NCBI GenBank assembly: GCA_002352185.1
Contig: DEHY01000155.1
Coordinates: forward strand, 1-5,464
From: Competibacteraceae bacterium UBA2788
GTDB taxonomy: Bacteria > Pseudomonadota > Gammaproteobacteria > Competibacterales > Competibacteraceae
Length of the DNA stretch: 5,464 nucleotides
Direction of reading: 5' to 3'
Part shown: piece after piece, positions 1 through 5,464 of the stretch
Layout: each line of letters begins with the position of its first letter
Position numbering within the stretch: the stretch's first letter is position 1
The notes under the pieces: model-generated
Told to the model about the DNA's origin: nothing
Database searches by the model: none
The model's input: only the letters and a program-made list of their open reading frames with translations
Program-made: the position numbers and the translations under genes

Positions 1-561
1 GTCGCCGGGCGTCAGCAGCGAGCCGCACAACACGTTGACCTGATGCGGGCGACGGCCCGGAGCGGTACCGGCCTCGGCGGCCATCGGCACCCACTCGGCG
101 ATCATGGCCCGCACCGCCGCCGCGAAGCCGCTTTCCAGGCAGCCGCCGAAATCCGGGGTGTTGACCGGCACGATCCGCACGTTCTGAAATTCGGGATGCC
201 GGGCGCGAAACACCTTGAGTACCCGGTGAATGTCGGCGCCTTGCGCTTCCGACAGGCCCGTGGTCAGCAGGCCGATGACCGCCGGCCGGTTCTTCTCGGC
301 GATGGTTTTCAGCGCCGCTATCAGGTTGTCGTCCGCGCCCATGATGCTGCTGACCTGATCCATCGCGGTGCTTTGCAGCGGGATCGGTTCGCGAAAATGC
401 CGGACCAGAAATACCTTGGCGAAAGCGGTGCAGCCTTGGGCGCCGTGCAGCAAGGGTATGGCGCGATTGAGGCCGAGCACCGCCAGGCTCGCGCCCAGCG
501 GCTGGCTGGTTTTCAGCGGGCTGACCGCCAGCGGTTTGGTGCGACCGAGGACTTCAGCCAT
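1..561 (-). CDS. nifN: FeMo-cofactor biosynthesis scaffold protein NifN, N-terminal 187 residues (partial)
   Basis: An open frame of 187 codons runs from the ATG at 559-561 to the window edge without a stop. The protein begins [20 protein letters not shown] and contains [20 protein letters not shown] (39-58). Cys44 there is the single NifN ligand to the NifEN Fe4S4 cluster, complementing the three NifE cysteines. [16 protein letters not shown] (64-79), [12 protein letters not shown] (97-108) and [15 protein letters not shown] (132-146) are further NifN signatures. NifN is the NifK-like subunit of the NifEN scaffold for FeMo-cofactor maturation. Its start overlaps the nifE end by 8 bp (554-561) and is preceded by a strong GGGAGG site, which fits balanced, coupled production of the two partners. 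The remaining part, probably about 260-270 residues, lies outside the window. Confidence 0.96.
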   Translation of the reverse strand, partial: MAEVLGRTKPLAVSPLKTSQPLGASLAVLGLNRAIPLLHGAQGCTAFAKVFLVRHFREPIPLQSTAMDQVSSIMGADDNLIAALKTIAEKNRPAVIGLLTTGLSEAQGADIHRVLKVFRARHPEFQNVRIVPVNTPDFGGCLESGFAAAVRAMIAEWVPMAAEAGTAPGRRPHQVNVLCGSLLTPGD

Positions 562-1951
562 AGCGAACCTCCCGTAGCGTCGTCCAAGGCGCCGGTCGCC
601 GCACCGCTTCCCAGACCGGATTTTCCAGGGCGCGAGCCAGTTGCCGCGCCAGCGTCACCATGCCTCGATAGCCGGCGTAACCGTACTCGCGTTCCTGATT
701 CACGTCCAGGAACGGCAGCCGCGCCTTGAGGGCGGTGTACATGTTGCGTCCGCCGGCGATCAGGATGTCCGCCCGATACTCGCGGGCCAGATTCAGCAAC
801 TGGCGGGCGTTGCCGTCCTCGATCATCTTGGCGTCCTCGCCCATCAGCGCCTTGATCCGCGCCTTGTCTTCCTCGGTCGATTTTTTGGTGCCGGTCGCGA
901 CGACGTGGATACCCAAATCCTGCAAGGCGGCGACGATGGACCAGGATTTGACGCCGCCGGTGTAGAGCAACGCCCGCTTGCCGCGCAGCCGTTCGCGCCA
1001 GGGGGCGAGTTCCACCGCCAGCCGGGCTTCCTCGTGGGCAATCAGGGTTTCGGTGCGTGCGTGCAGTTCGGCGTCATCCAGCAAGCGGGCGAAGTCGCGC
1101 AAGGCGGCGGACACGTCGCCGATGCCGTAGAAACTGCCCTCGAACCACGGGATGCCGTACTGCTCCCGCAATTTGCGGGCGACGTTGAGCATGGCGCGGG
1201 AGCAGACCACCATCGTGGCCTCGGCCCGGTGCATGGTCTGCACGTCGCGAAAGCGGGCGTCGCCGGACAGGGCGCACAGCACCCGAAGGCCCAGCTCGTC
1301 GAACAGCGGCAGGGTGTGCCACAGTTCGCCGGCGATGTTGTATTCGCCGATCAGGTTGATGTCGTGGACGCGCAAGCCGGGCCGGGCGGGATCGACCGGG
1401 GCCGGTTCCGGCTCGCGCCCGCCGACCACGTATTTGACCATCGCTTCCCCGGCCAGCCGGTTGCCGAGATTCTTGTTGCCGTAGAAGCCGGCGGCATCCA
1501 CCGGAATCACCGGCACGCCCCAGCGCGAAGTTGCCGCCTTGCACACCGCCTCCAGGTCATCGCCGATCAGCGCCGTGACGCAGGTGCTGTAGACGAACAC
1601 CGCCGCCGGGGAATAGCGGTCGATGGCCTGTTTGACGGCGTGAAACAGCCGTTTCTCGCCGCGCCCCATGATCACGTCCTGCTCGCTCAAATCGGTGGTC
1701 ATGCCGATTTTGAACAGGGTCGGACCGCTGGAGCGGGTGCCGCGATTGTCCCAGGAACTGCCGGCGCAACCGCTCGGGCCGTGCACGATGTGGGCGACAT
1801 CGGCGATGGGCAGCAGGGCGATTTGCGCGCCGTCGAAGGTGCAACCCCCAGCGGTCGCGCCGGGCGTGGGCCGCGCGCAACCGGATTTGCTCTTCAGGTT
1901 GTGCGTGCAAGCCGGCTCGTTCAGCAATGCGGCGAGTTCGCTGGTTTTCAT
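554..1951 (-). CDS. nifE: FeMo-cofactor biosynthesis scaffold protein NifE
   Basis: A 465-residue homologue of NifD that, with NifN, forms the cytoplasmic alpha2-beta2 scaffold where the NifB-derived Fe-S precursor gains Mo and homocitrate before transfer to apo-NifDK. All expected cysteines are present: Cys37 ([11 protein letters not shown]), Cys62 ([14 protein letters not shown]) and Cys124 ([13 protein letters not shown]) for the permanent Fe4S4 cluster, and Cys250 (MVVCSRAM) in the place of the NifD cofactor cysteine. The N-terminus also has Cys15 and Cys25 in the family's EPAC...KSGC pattern. YTGGVKSWS lies at 330-338, [12 protein letters not shown] at 398-409, and the protein ends after [12 protein letters not shown] (445-456). 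Length is close to A. vinelandii NifE (about 475). The ATG at 1949-1951 lies 9 bp after the flavodoxin stop and has no clear Shine-Dalgarno sequence. The start is supported by its match to the family N-terminus. The 3' end overlaps nifN by 8 bp. Confidence 0.98.
   Translation of the reverse strand: MKTSELAALLNEPACTHNLKSKSGCARPTPGATAGGCTFDGAQIALLPIADVAHIVHGPSGCAGSSWDNRGTRSSGPTLFKIGMTTDLSEQDVIMGRGEKRLFHAVKQAIDRYSPAAVFVYSTCVTALIGDDLEAVCKAATSRWGVPVIPVDAAGFYGNKNLGNRLAGEAMVKYVVGGREPEPAPVDPARPGLRVHDINLIGEYNIAGELWHTLPLFDELGLRVLCALSGDARFRDVQTMHRAEATMVVCSRAMLNVARKLREQYGIPWFEGSFYGIGDVSAALRDFARLLDDAELHARTETLIAHEEARLAVELAPWRERLRGKRALLYTGGVKSWSIVAALQDLGIHVVATGTKKSTEEDKARIKALMGEDAKMIEDGNARQLLNLAREYRADILIAGGRNMYTALKARLPFLDVNQEREYGYAGYRGMVTLARQLARALENPVWEAVRRPAPWTTLREVRYG
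568..573 (-). promoter_or_regulatory. Ribosome binding site of nifN
   Basis: The minus strand reads GGGAGG here, 6 nt before the ATG at 559-561. It lies within the last codons of nifE, so it doubles as nifE coding sequence. Confidence 0.75.
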
Positions 1952-1960
1952 GGCTGCGTT

Positions 1961-2485
1961 TCAACCAGCGACCGTCTCACCCAGCAGTTCGAGCTTGACC
2001 TGTTCGAGCCACTCGTCCAGACGTTCCTCGGTCAGATCCGCCTGATTGTCCTGATCGAGCGCCAGACCGACGAATGCGCCGTCGCGGAACGCCTTGGATT
2101 TGGTGAACTCATAGCCCTCCGCCGACCAGCTTCCGACCAGTCGCACGCCCAGCTTCCTGAGCTTTTTGTACAGAATCCCCAGCGCATCAACGAATTCGTC
2201 GGGATAGCCGACCTGATCGCCCAAACCGAACAGGGCGACGGTTTTACCGCTCAAATCCGCGCTTTCTAGAGTCGGGAGAAACTCGGCCAAAGGTTCGGGC
2301 AGCTCGCCGTCGCCCAGGGTCGGAGTGCCGAAGATCAGGGCGTCGCAAGCGGTCAGGTTTTCCGCTGTGGCGCCCTTGACGTTGAACAACTCGACTTCGC
2401 CCTCATCGAATTGCTTTTTGATCATCTTGGCGACCTTGCGGGTGTTGCCGGTGTCGGTGGCATAGAACAAACCAATCTTGGCCAT
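1961..2485 (-). CDS. nifF: Long-chain flavodoxin, NifF-like, probable electron donor to nitrogenase
   Basis: A 174-residue FMN-binding electron carrier. The N-terminal phosphate-binding loop is ATDTGNTRKVA (9-19). TPTLGDGELP (54-63) and GLGDQVGYPDEFVDAL (87-102) are the two isoalloxazine-flanking loops. The insertion characteristic of long-chain flavodoxins is seen around 119-148 (SWSAEGYEF...GLALDQDNQ). NifF-type flavodoxins pass low-potential electrons to the Fe protein NifH. The close likeness of the start (KIGLFYATDTGNTRKVAK) and of the second loop to A. vinelandii NifF, together with its place inside the nif operon, supports that role. A general housekeeping flavodoxin cannot be excluded from sequence alone. 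Compared with my memory of A. vinelandii NifF, the segment after GELP (64-67) is about 8 residues shorter. The gene ends 9 bp before nifE. Confidence 0.9.
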   Translation of the reverse strand: MAKIGLFYATDTGNTRKVAKMIKKQFDEGEVELFNVKGATAENLTACDALIFGTPTLGDGELPEPLAEFLPTLESADLSGKTVALFGLGDQVGYPDEFVDALGILYKKLRKLGVRLVGSWSAEGYEFTKSKAFRDGAFVGLALDQDNQADLTEERLDEWLEQVKLELLGETVAG

Positions 2486-2492
2486 GATGATT

Positions 2493-2497
2493 ACCTC
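2493..2497 (-). promoter_or_regulatory. Ribosome binding site of the flavodoxin gene
   Basis: The minus strand reads GAGGT here, 7 nt before the ATG at 2483-2485. It lies in the 34-bp spacer (2486-2519) that separates the gene from the DUF6129-like gene. That spacer is too short to hold a full sigma-54 promoter with activator sites. Confidence 0.65.
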
Positions 2498-2519
2498 GTT
2501 GAATGGAGAGTCGTTTCGA

Positions 2520-2795
2520 TCAGGAATCCGCGCATTCGGCGGCGACCGCCAGCACCACGCCGGTCGCCGCCTGGAAGTCCTCGGTCAAGCGCAGGCAGTG
2601 CTGCCGGCCATCCACCAGATACAGATTGATGCCCGCGCCGCGCCGCACCGGCTCGACATCGTTGATGTCGCCGTCCAGGCAGTGGGTGAAGTAGAGGCCG
2701 GGATACACTTGGCGCAAATGGCTCAGGGCGGCGTAGTCCACGCCTTGGGTTTCCGCCCAGTGGGCGATGTCGTTGAGTTGGCGCGGCGTGATCAT
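2520..2795 (-). CDS. Small nif-cluster protein of unknown function, DUF6129-like
   Basis: A 91-residue, soluble, slightly acidic protein with no visible signal peptide or membrane segment. Its visible pattern is an N-terminal helix, then YPGLYFTHCLDGD (31-43), NLYLVDGRQHCLRLT (57-71) and DFQAATGVVLAV (73-84). From memory this resembles small proteins annotated DUF6129 that occur in proteobacterial nif clusters; the family name is recognised by pattern, not by a search. Cys39, His66 and Cys67 lie in the most family-like segments and could be metal- or redox-related, but no function is known to me. The ATG overlaps the nifY stop (ATGA, 2792-2795), with GGGGAA 5 nt upstream at 2801-2806. It lies between a cofactor-carrier gene and a flavodoxin gene, so a role in nitrogenase maturation or electron supply is an inference from context only. 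Confidence 0.8.
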   Translation of the reverse strand: MITPRQLNDIAHWAETQGVDYAALSHLRQVYPGLYFTHCLDGDINDVEPVRRGAGINLYLVDGRQHCLRLTEDFQAATGVVLAVAAECADS

Positions 2796-3526
2796 GAGGC
2801 TTCCCCGATTTCGGCCAGGAGCGAAGCGCCCGACGGCGCGGCGGAAATAACCGAATCGTGGCCGATGATTCGGGCCAGCCAGGGCGGCGGCTCGCCGGCC
2901 AGCACTTTTCGCAACTCGGCCAGCAGCGCCGCGATGTCCTCGGCCTGGGGGCGCTTGAGGGGATGGACGCCGCCGTTCACCACGCGGGCGGCAGCGGGGC
3001 CGCCGATGGACAGCACGCAGAGCAAATCGCAATCGCCGATCAGGGCTACCCGTTCCACGCTGTGGTCCACGGTGAGGCGGACCACAGCCGGAGCCGGACG
3101 GACCGCGATCAGCCGCGCTTCCGTCGCCGAAACCTGATAAATCAGGAAGCGGGCGCAGGAGCCGAAATGACCGTCCAACCGCTCGCCCTGGTTCGAGGCG
3201 CAGGCGACGCGGATCGAATTGGGCAGATCGCCCTCGCGGTAGGGCTGAGGTTCGGGGATCGCGGGGGCCGCGTCGCTCCCGTCCTCGCCCTTCAGGCAGG
3301 AAAGAGCCTGGCGCAGTGTGGGGCCGTCGATTTCGTCCAAGGCGCCAGCGGCGGCGGTCTTGAGAACCTTGACCGTCAGGCCGGCCAGTTTGTCCTCGGT
3401 CAACGGTTCACCCAACGCTGCGAGCAACACCCGCAACAACTGGCACGAATCGGTGTCCGGCAAGCGGCGCGCCGCCAGGCCGACCCGGAGCGCGATGCAG
3501 TCGGGAAGCGGCTGGTCGGCGCTCAT
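2792..3526 (-). CDS. nifY: NifY/NafY-type FeMo-cofactor and apo-dinitrogenase binding protein
   Basis: A 244-residue soluble protein. Residues about 1-80 form a helical N-terminal region like the NafY/NifY N-domain. A Pro/acidic linker covers about 82-103. Residues about 104-205 are a NifX/NafY/NifB-C-type cofactor-binding domain with DGHFG at 118-122 (His120) and IGGPAAARVVNGGVHPLK at 174-191. The tail LAGEPPPWLARI (209-220) closely recalls the C-terminal LAG-PPWLA segment of Klebsiella NifY. NifY and its paralogue NafY bind apo-dinitrogenase and/or FeMo-cofactor during delivery of the cofactor to NifDK. A His next to the HFG motif is the likely cofactor contact, by analogy with NafY. The start is the ATG overlapping the nifT stop; the upstream sequence has only a weak ribosome site, so coupling is likely. 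The position after nifT matches the Klebsiella order nifHDKTY. NifY, NafY and NifX share this domain, so the exact subfamily is less sure than the superfamily. Confidence 0.88.
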   Translation of the reverse strand: MSADQPLPDCIALRVGLAARRLPDTDSCQLLRVLLAALGEPLTEDKLAGLTVKVLKTAAAGALDEIDGPTLRQALSCLKGEDGSDAAPAIPEPQPYREGDLPNSIRVACASNQGERLDGHFGSCARFLIYQVSATEARLIAVRPAPAVVRLTVDHSVERVALIGDCDLLCVLSIGGPAAARVVNGGVHPLKRPQAEDIAALLAELRKVLAGEPPPWLARIIGHDSVISAAPSGASLLAEIGEAS

Positions 3527-3735
3527 AGCCGCTTCACCCGCACGGTCAACGGCAGCTTGGGCGGCTGCTCGAACGGTTCCAGGTAAAAGCGCGAGCCATC
3601 CGCCAATTGCATCTCGCCGCCCCAGACGCCGGGGCCAGCGTGTTCCAGCGCGATCACGGTTTCCTCGTGATCCTTCTTGGTCACGTAGAACACCAGTTGG
3701 CCGGCTGCGTTGTTGCGCAGCATGACGTTGGGCAT
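3523..3735 (-). CDS. nifT: Nitrogen fixation protein NifT (FixT family)
   Basis: This is a 70-residue protein beginning MPNVMLRNNAAGQLVFYV, with WGGEMQLADGSRFYLEP (38-54) and a PPKLPLTVRVKRL tail (58-70). These are the hallmarks of the NifT/FixT family, which is about 70 residues long and sits directly after nifK in many diazotrophs. Its biochemical role is not settled; the family is usually linked loosely to nitrogenase maturation, and nifT mutants in some species show little phenotype. It is predicted to be a small soluble protein with no membrane segment. The start is fixed by the strong AGGAGA site 8 nt upstream and by the family's usual MP-V start. Its TGA stop overlaps the ATG of the next gene (ATGA, 3523-3526), which suggests translational coupling to nifY. 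Confidence 0.95.
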   Translation of the reverse strand: MPNVMLRNNAAGQLVFYVTKKDHEETVIALEHAGPGVWGGEMQLADGSRFYLEPFEQPPKLPLTVRVKRL

Positions 3736-3743
3736 GGCCGAAT

Positions 3744-3749
3744 TCTCCT
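3744..3749 (-). promoter_or_regulatory. Ribosome binding site of nifT
   Basis: The minus strand reads AGGAGA here, 8 nt before the ATG at 3733-3735. It is a strong match to the Shine-Dalgarno consensus and supports the 70-residue NifT start over an in-frame TTG seven codons upstream. Confidence 0.75.
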
Positions 3750-3756
3750 GTCGCAA

Positions 3757-3793
3757 TCTCCCCCTTTATCAAAGGGGGGTAGGGGGACTTTGA
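3757..3793. repeat. GC-rich palindromic repeat in the nifK-nifT spacer
   Basis: On the plus strand CCCCCTTT (3760-3767) and AAAGGGGG (3771-3778) form a perfect 8-bp inverted repeat around the 3-nt loop ATC. A second G-run (3782-3786, within TAGGGGGACTTT) follows and could pair instead with the same C-run. From memory, this CCCCCTTT...AAAGGGGG unit with a second G-run resembles short interspersed palindromes (REP/MITE-like) scattered in many bacterial genomes. In the transcribed (minus) sense the hairpin lies after the nifK stop and about 10 nt before the nifT ribosome binding site. It is not followed by a U-tract, so it is not a classic intrinsic terminator. It may stabilise the upstream nifHDK message or act as a processing or partial attenuation point; that role is inference. 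Confidence 0.7.
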
Positions 3794-3803
3794 CGGTCTG
3801 CGA

Positions 3804-5369
3804 TCAGCGGACCAGATCGAAGGCGTAATCGGTTTCGCCCATCGTCATGGTTTCCTCGTCCAGCCGTTCCATCATCGCGTTCACCAGAGCCTTGAGGATG
3901 TGCATGGCGCCCTCGTAACCGAGCGTGGTGTCGCGGTGCAGGTGGTGGCGGTCGAACAGCGGGAAGCCGAACCGGATCAGCGGCACCTCGAATTCCTTGC
4001 CCTTGTGCAGGGTGTCGCGCTGGATGAACTTGCCGTAGGAATTGCCGATCAGGAAATCCGGTTTGTCGGCGAACACCAGCGAACGTAGATGCCACAGATC
4101 CTTGCCGACATGCACTTCGGCGCCCTGGCCGTAGGGCGAATTCTTCAGCAGCCTGGTGATGTCCTTGGCCCAGCGCTTGCTGCCGTTGTGACAGAGGACA
4201 TGCACCGGCTCCGCGCCCAGCTCCAGCAGGAACTGGCACATGCCGGTCACGAAATCGGGATCGCCGAACAGCGAGAAGCGCTTGCCGTGCAGCCAGGAAT
4301 GCGAGTCGGTCATCATGTCCAGCAACCGGCCCCGCTCCTGAGTCAGCGAATCGGGAATCGGCTTGCCGGTCAGCTCCGAAACCTTCATCAAGAATTCATC
4401 GGTCCCGCCCAGTCCCATCGGGATGGCGACATCGCCGACCTTATGATTCCAGGTTTCCTGCACGTATTTCCTGGTCTTGGGCAACTGCCAGGGTTGCAGC
4501 AAGAGGGTGTCGATGGCGTTGGGCGCGTCCTGGACCTCCTCGATCCGGGTGCCGCCGGCGTACATGCGAAATTCGCCGTCGGCGGGCGTGTCGAGAATCT
4601 CTTCCGGATCGGACAGGAAGGTGTACTCGACGCCCATCTCCTTCAGCATCCGCTTGATCACCCGGAAATTGCCCAGATAGCCCTCGAAGCCGGTCACGAT
4701 GTTGAGTTTGCCGTTGCTGCCCGGCGTTTTGCCCTCCATGTGATTGAGGGTGAAGTAGCGCAAGATGCCTTCCAGCATGTTGTCCCAGCCGGTGATGTGG
4801 CTACCGACGAAACTGGGGGTGTGGGCGAAGGGGACGGGGAATTCCATCGGCACCCGCCCGTCCTTCTTGGCGTTGGTGATGAAGGCGTTGAGGTCGTCGC
4901 CGATCACCTCGGCCATGCAGGTGGTGGAGACCGCCATCATGTCCGGCTGGTAGAGCTTCAGCGAGTTTTCCAAACCCTCGAACATGTTTTTCTGGCCGCC
5001 GAACACCGCCGCGTCCTCGGTCATCGAGTCGGAGACGGTGGCGATGGGTTCCCGAAAATGCCGGTTGAAATAGGTGCGGAAGTAGGCCACGCAGCCCTGC
5101 GAGCCGTGGACGTAGGGCAGGGTTTTGTAAAAGCCCAGCGCGCACAGCACCGCGCCCAGCGGCTGGCAGGCTTTAGCCGGGTTGATGGTCAGCGCTTCGC
5201 GCTTGAAGTTGAGCTGTTTGTACTCTTCCGTGGTGGTCCACTGGAAGACTTGTTCCAGCTTTTCCTTGGCGGGCGCTTCCTCGAACACCCGCTTGCGGGC
5301 GAAGGTGGCTTGATAGTCGTCGCCGTTGAACAGCGGATAACCGGGATTGATGACTTCGGCGTTTTGCAT
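3804..5369 (-). CDS. nifK: Nitrogenase MoFe protein beta chain NifK
   Basis: This encodes the 521-residue beta subunit of dinitrogenase. With NifD it forms the cytoplasmic alpha2-beta2 MoFe protein that reduces N2 to ammonia, and it shares the 8Fe-7S P-cluster that passes electrons to the FeMo-cofactor. The three beta-chain P-cluster cysteines are present at Cys68 (NPAKACQPLGA), Cys93 (GSQGCVAYFR) and Cys151 (STTCMAEVIGDD). Ser186 (HTPSFVGSH) occupies the place of the P-cluster serine; in A. vinelandii numbering these are 70, 95, 153 and 188. A GNSYGKF motif lies at residues 442-448 and the protein ends DLVR. Length is close to the A. vinelandii protein (about 523). The chosen ATG is preceded by GAGGAA and begins MQNAEVINPGYPLF, which aligns with the family start. 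The gene follows nifD by 20 bp. It is followed by a 68-bp spacer with a hairpin before nifT. Nothing suggests a defect. Confidence 0.98.
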   Translation of the reverse strand: MQNAEVINPGYPLFNGDDYQATFARKRVFEEAPAKEKLEQVFQWTTTEEYKQLNFKREALTINPAKACQPLGAVLCALGFYKTLPYVHGSQGCVAYFRTYFNRHFREPIATVSDSMTEDAAVFGGQKNMFEGLENSLKLYQPDMMAVSTTCMAEVIGDDLNAFITNAKKDGRVPMEFPVPFAHTPSFVGSHITGWDNMLEGILRYFTLNHMEGKTPGSNGKLNIVTGFEGYLGNFRVIKRMLKEMGVEYTFLSDPEEILDTPADGEFRMYAGGTRIEEVQDAPNAIDTLLLQPWQLPKTRKYVQETWNHKVGDVAIPMGLGGTDEFLMKVSELTGKPIPDSLTQERGRLLDMMTDSHSWLHGKRFSLFGDPDFVTGMCQFLLELGAEPVHVLCHNGSKRWAKDITRLLKNSPYGQGAEVHVGKDLWHLRSLVFADKPDFLIGNSYGKFIQRDTLHKGKEFEVPLIRFGFPLFDRHHLHRDTTLGYEGAMHILKALVNAMMERLDEETMTMGETDYAFDLVR

Positions 5370-5375
5370 GACGGA

Positions 5376-5381
5376 TTCCTC
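5376..5381 (-). promoter_or_regulatory. Ribosome binding site of nifK
   Basis: The minus strand reads GAGGAA here, 6 nt before the ATG at 5367-5369. This decides the nifK start. An earlier in-frame GTG at 5430-5432 would overlap the nifD coding end and add 21 residues that do not look like NifK. Confidence 0.75.
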
Positions 5382-5389
5382 GTCCGGGG

Positions 5390-5464
5390 CTAGGCGGCGG
5401 CTGGGATGGCCGCCGCGCCGGCGCGCTGCCACGGCGCTTTCAGCTTTTGCCAGCAGGGGTTGTT
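5390..5464 (-). CDS. nifD: Nitrogenase MoFe protein alpha chain NifD, C-terminal end only (partial)
   Basis: Reading the minus strand from the window edge gives 24 codons and a TAG stop at 5390-5392. The peptide begins NNPCWQKLKAPWQ and ends in an Ala/Gly-rich tail. The NNPCW-KL-APW pattern is the typical C-terminus of proteobacterial NifD (A. vinelandii has a very similar stretch followed by an Ala-rich tail). NifD is the alpha subunit of dinitrogenase and carries the FeMo-cofactor active site, but none of that part is visible here. The gene lies 20 bp upstream of nifK in the same direction, the usual nifHDK order. Only the C-terminus is seen, so integrity cannot be judged. The call rests on the motif together with its position directly before nifK. 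Confidence 0.9.
   Translation of the reverse strand, partial: NNPCWQKLKAPWQRAGAAAIPAAA

Noticed and set aside
43..729. Open frame of 228 codons on the plus strand, antisense to nifN and the nifE end
   Set aside because: The minus strand encodes clear NifN and NifE here, and the plus-strand product is rich in Arg, Ala, Pro and Gly without any family signature.
1310..1325. Possible sigma-54 (-24/-12) element on the minus strand inside nifE
   Set aside because: A TGGCAC core is present, but no TTGC-type -12 element follows at the required spacing, and it lies inside coding sequence.
641..2269. Long open frame of 542 codons on the plus strand, antisense to nifE and the flavodoxin gene
   Set aside because: It spans two well-identified genes on the opposite strand, its translation resembles no family I know, and long antisense frames are expected in GC-rich coding DNA.
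3527..3772. Upstream extension of the nifY frame by 82 codons
   Set aside because: It would run antiparallel to nothing but fully overlap nifT in another frame on the same strand; the NifY-like sequence begins at the ATG at 3526.
3757..3793. Rho-independent terminator after nifK
   Set aside because: The hairpin is strong but no T-tract follows it in the transcribed direction, and accessory nif genes continue directly downstream on the same strand.
4089..5393. Open frame of 434 codons on the plus strand, antisense to nifK
   Set aside because: It lies almost entirely inside nifK, has a low-complexity composition rich in Gly, Val, Ala, Gln and His typical of GC-rich shadow frames, and shows no recognisable domain.
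5370..5432. Upstream GTG start that would extend NifK by 21 residues
   Set aside because: The extension overlaps the nifD coding end, does not resemble any NifK N-terminus, and the downstream ATG has a good ribosome binding site.
1..5464. A previously undescribed system, CRISPR array, tRNA or insertion sequence in the window
   Set aside because: All space except short spacers is filled by recognisable nif genes and one small DUF-like gene. I saw no repeat-spacer pattern, transposase, or tRNA-like fold.

Overview
The window is an internal piece of a molybdenum-nitrogenase (nif) operon. Every gene lies on the minus strand, so transcription runs from the high coordinates towards position 1. In order of transcription it holds the last codons of nifD, complete nifK, nifT, a nifY-type gene, a 91-codon gene that resembles the DUF6129 family, a long-chain flavodoxin gene (nifF-like), complete nifE, and the first 187 codons of nifN. 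Both ends of the window cut through genes. nifH and the rest of nifD should lie beyond position 5464, and the rest of nifN, probably followed by nifX, should lie beyond position 1.

The DNA is GC-rich. NifK, NifE and NifN resemble the Azotobacter vinelandii proteins over their whole visible length: the NifK start region and its DLVR C-terminus, the four NifE cysteines and the NifN N-terminus all match as recalled from memory. This points to a gammaproteobacterium of the Azotobacter/Chromatiales/Methylococcales/Competibacter type. The lineage is inferred from remembered family sequences, not from a search.

Layout by region: 5390-5464 nifD C-terminus; 5370-5389 short spacer with the nifK ribosome binding site; 3804-5369 nifK; 3736-3803 spacer holding a GC-rich palindromic repeat and the nifT ribosome binding site; 3523-3735 nifT; 2792-3526 nifY; 2520-2795 DUF6129-like gene; 2486-2519 spacer; 1961-2485 flavodoxin; 554-1951 nifE; 1-561 nifN. 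No stretch above 70 bp lacks a gene. nifT/nifY and nifY/DUF6129 share ATGA stop-start overlaps, and nifE/nifN overlap by 8 bp. I saw no convincing internal sigma-54 promoter, so this looks like one transcript driven from upstream of nifH.

How the genes fit together: NifD and NifK form the dinitrogenase. NifE and NifN form the scaffold on which the FeMo-cofactor precursor matures. NifY is a cofactor/apo-dinitrogenase binding chaperone. NifT and the DUF6129-like protein are small accessory proteins of unclear role. The flavodoxin is a plausible electron donor to the Fe protein NifH. All cluster-ligand cysteines that can be checked are present, so the system looks intact. I found no unknown system here. 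The points most worth following are the DUF6129-like gene, the flavodoxin built into the operon, and the palindromic repeat between nifK and nifT.
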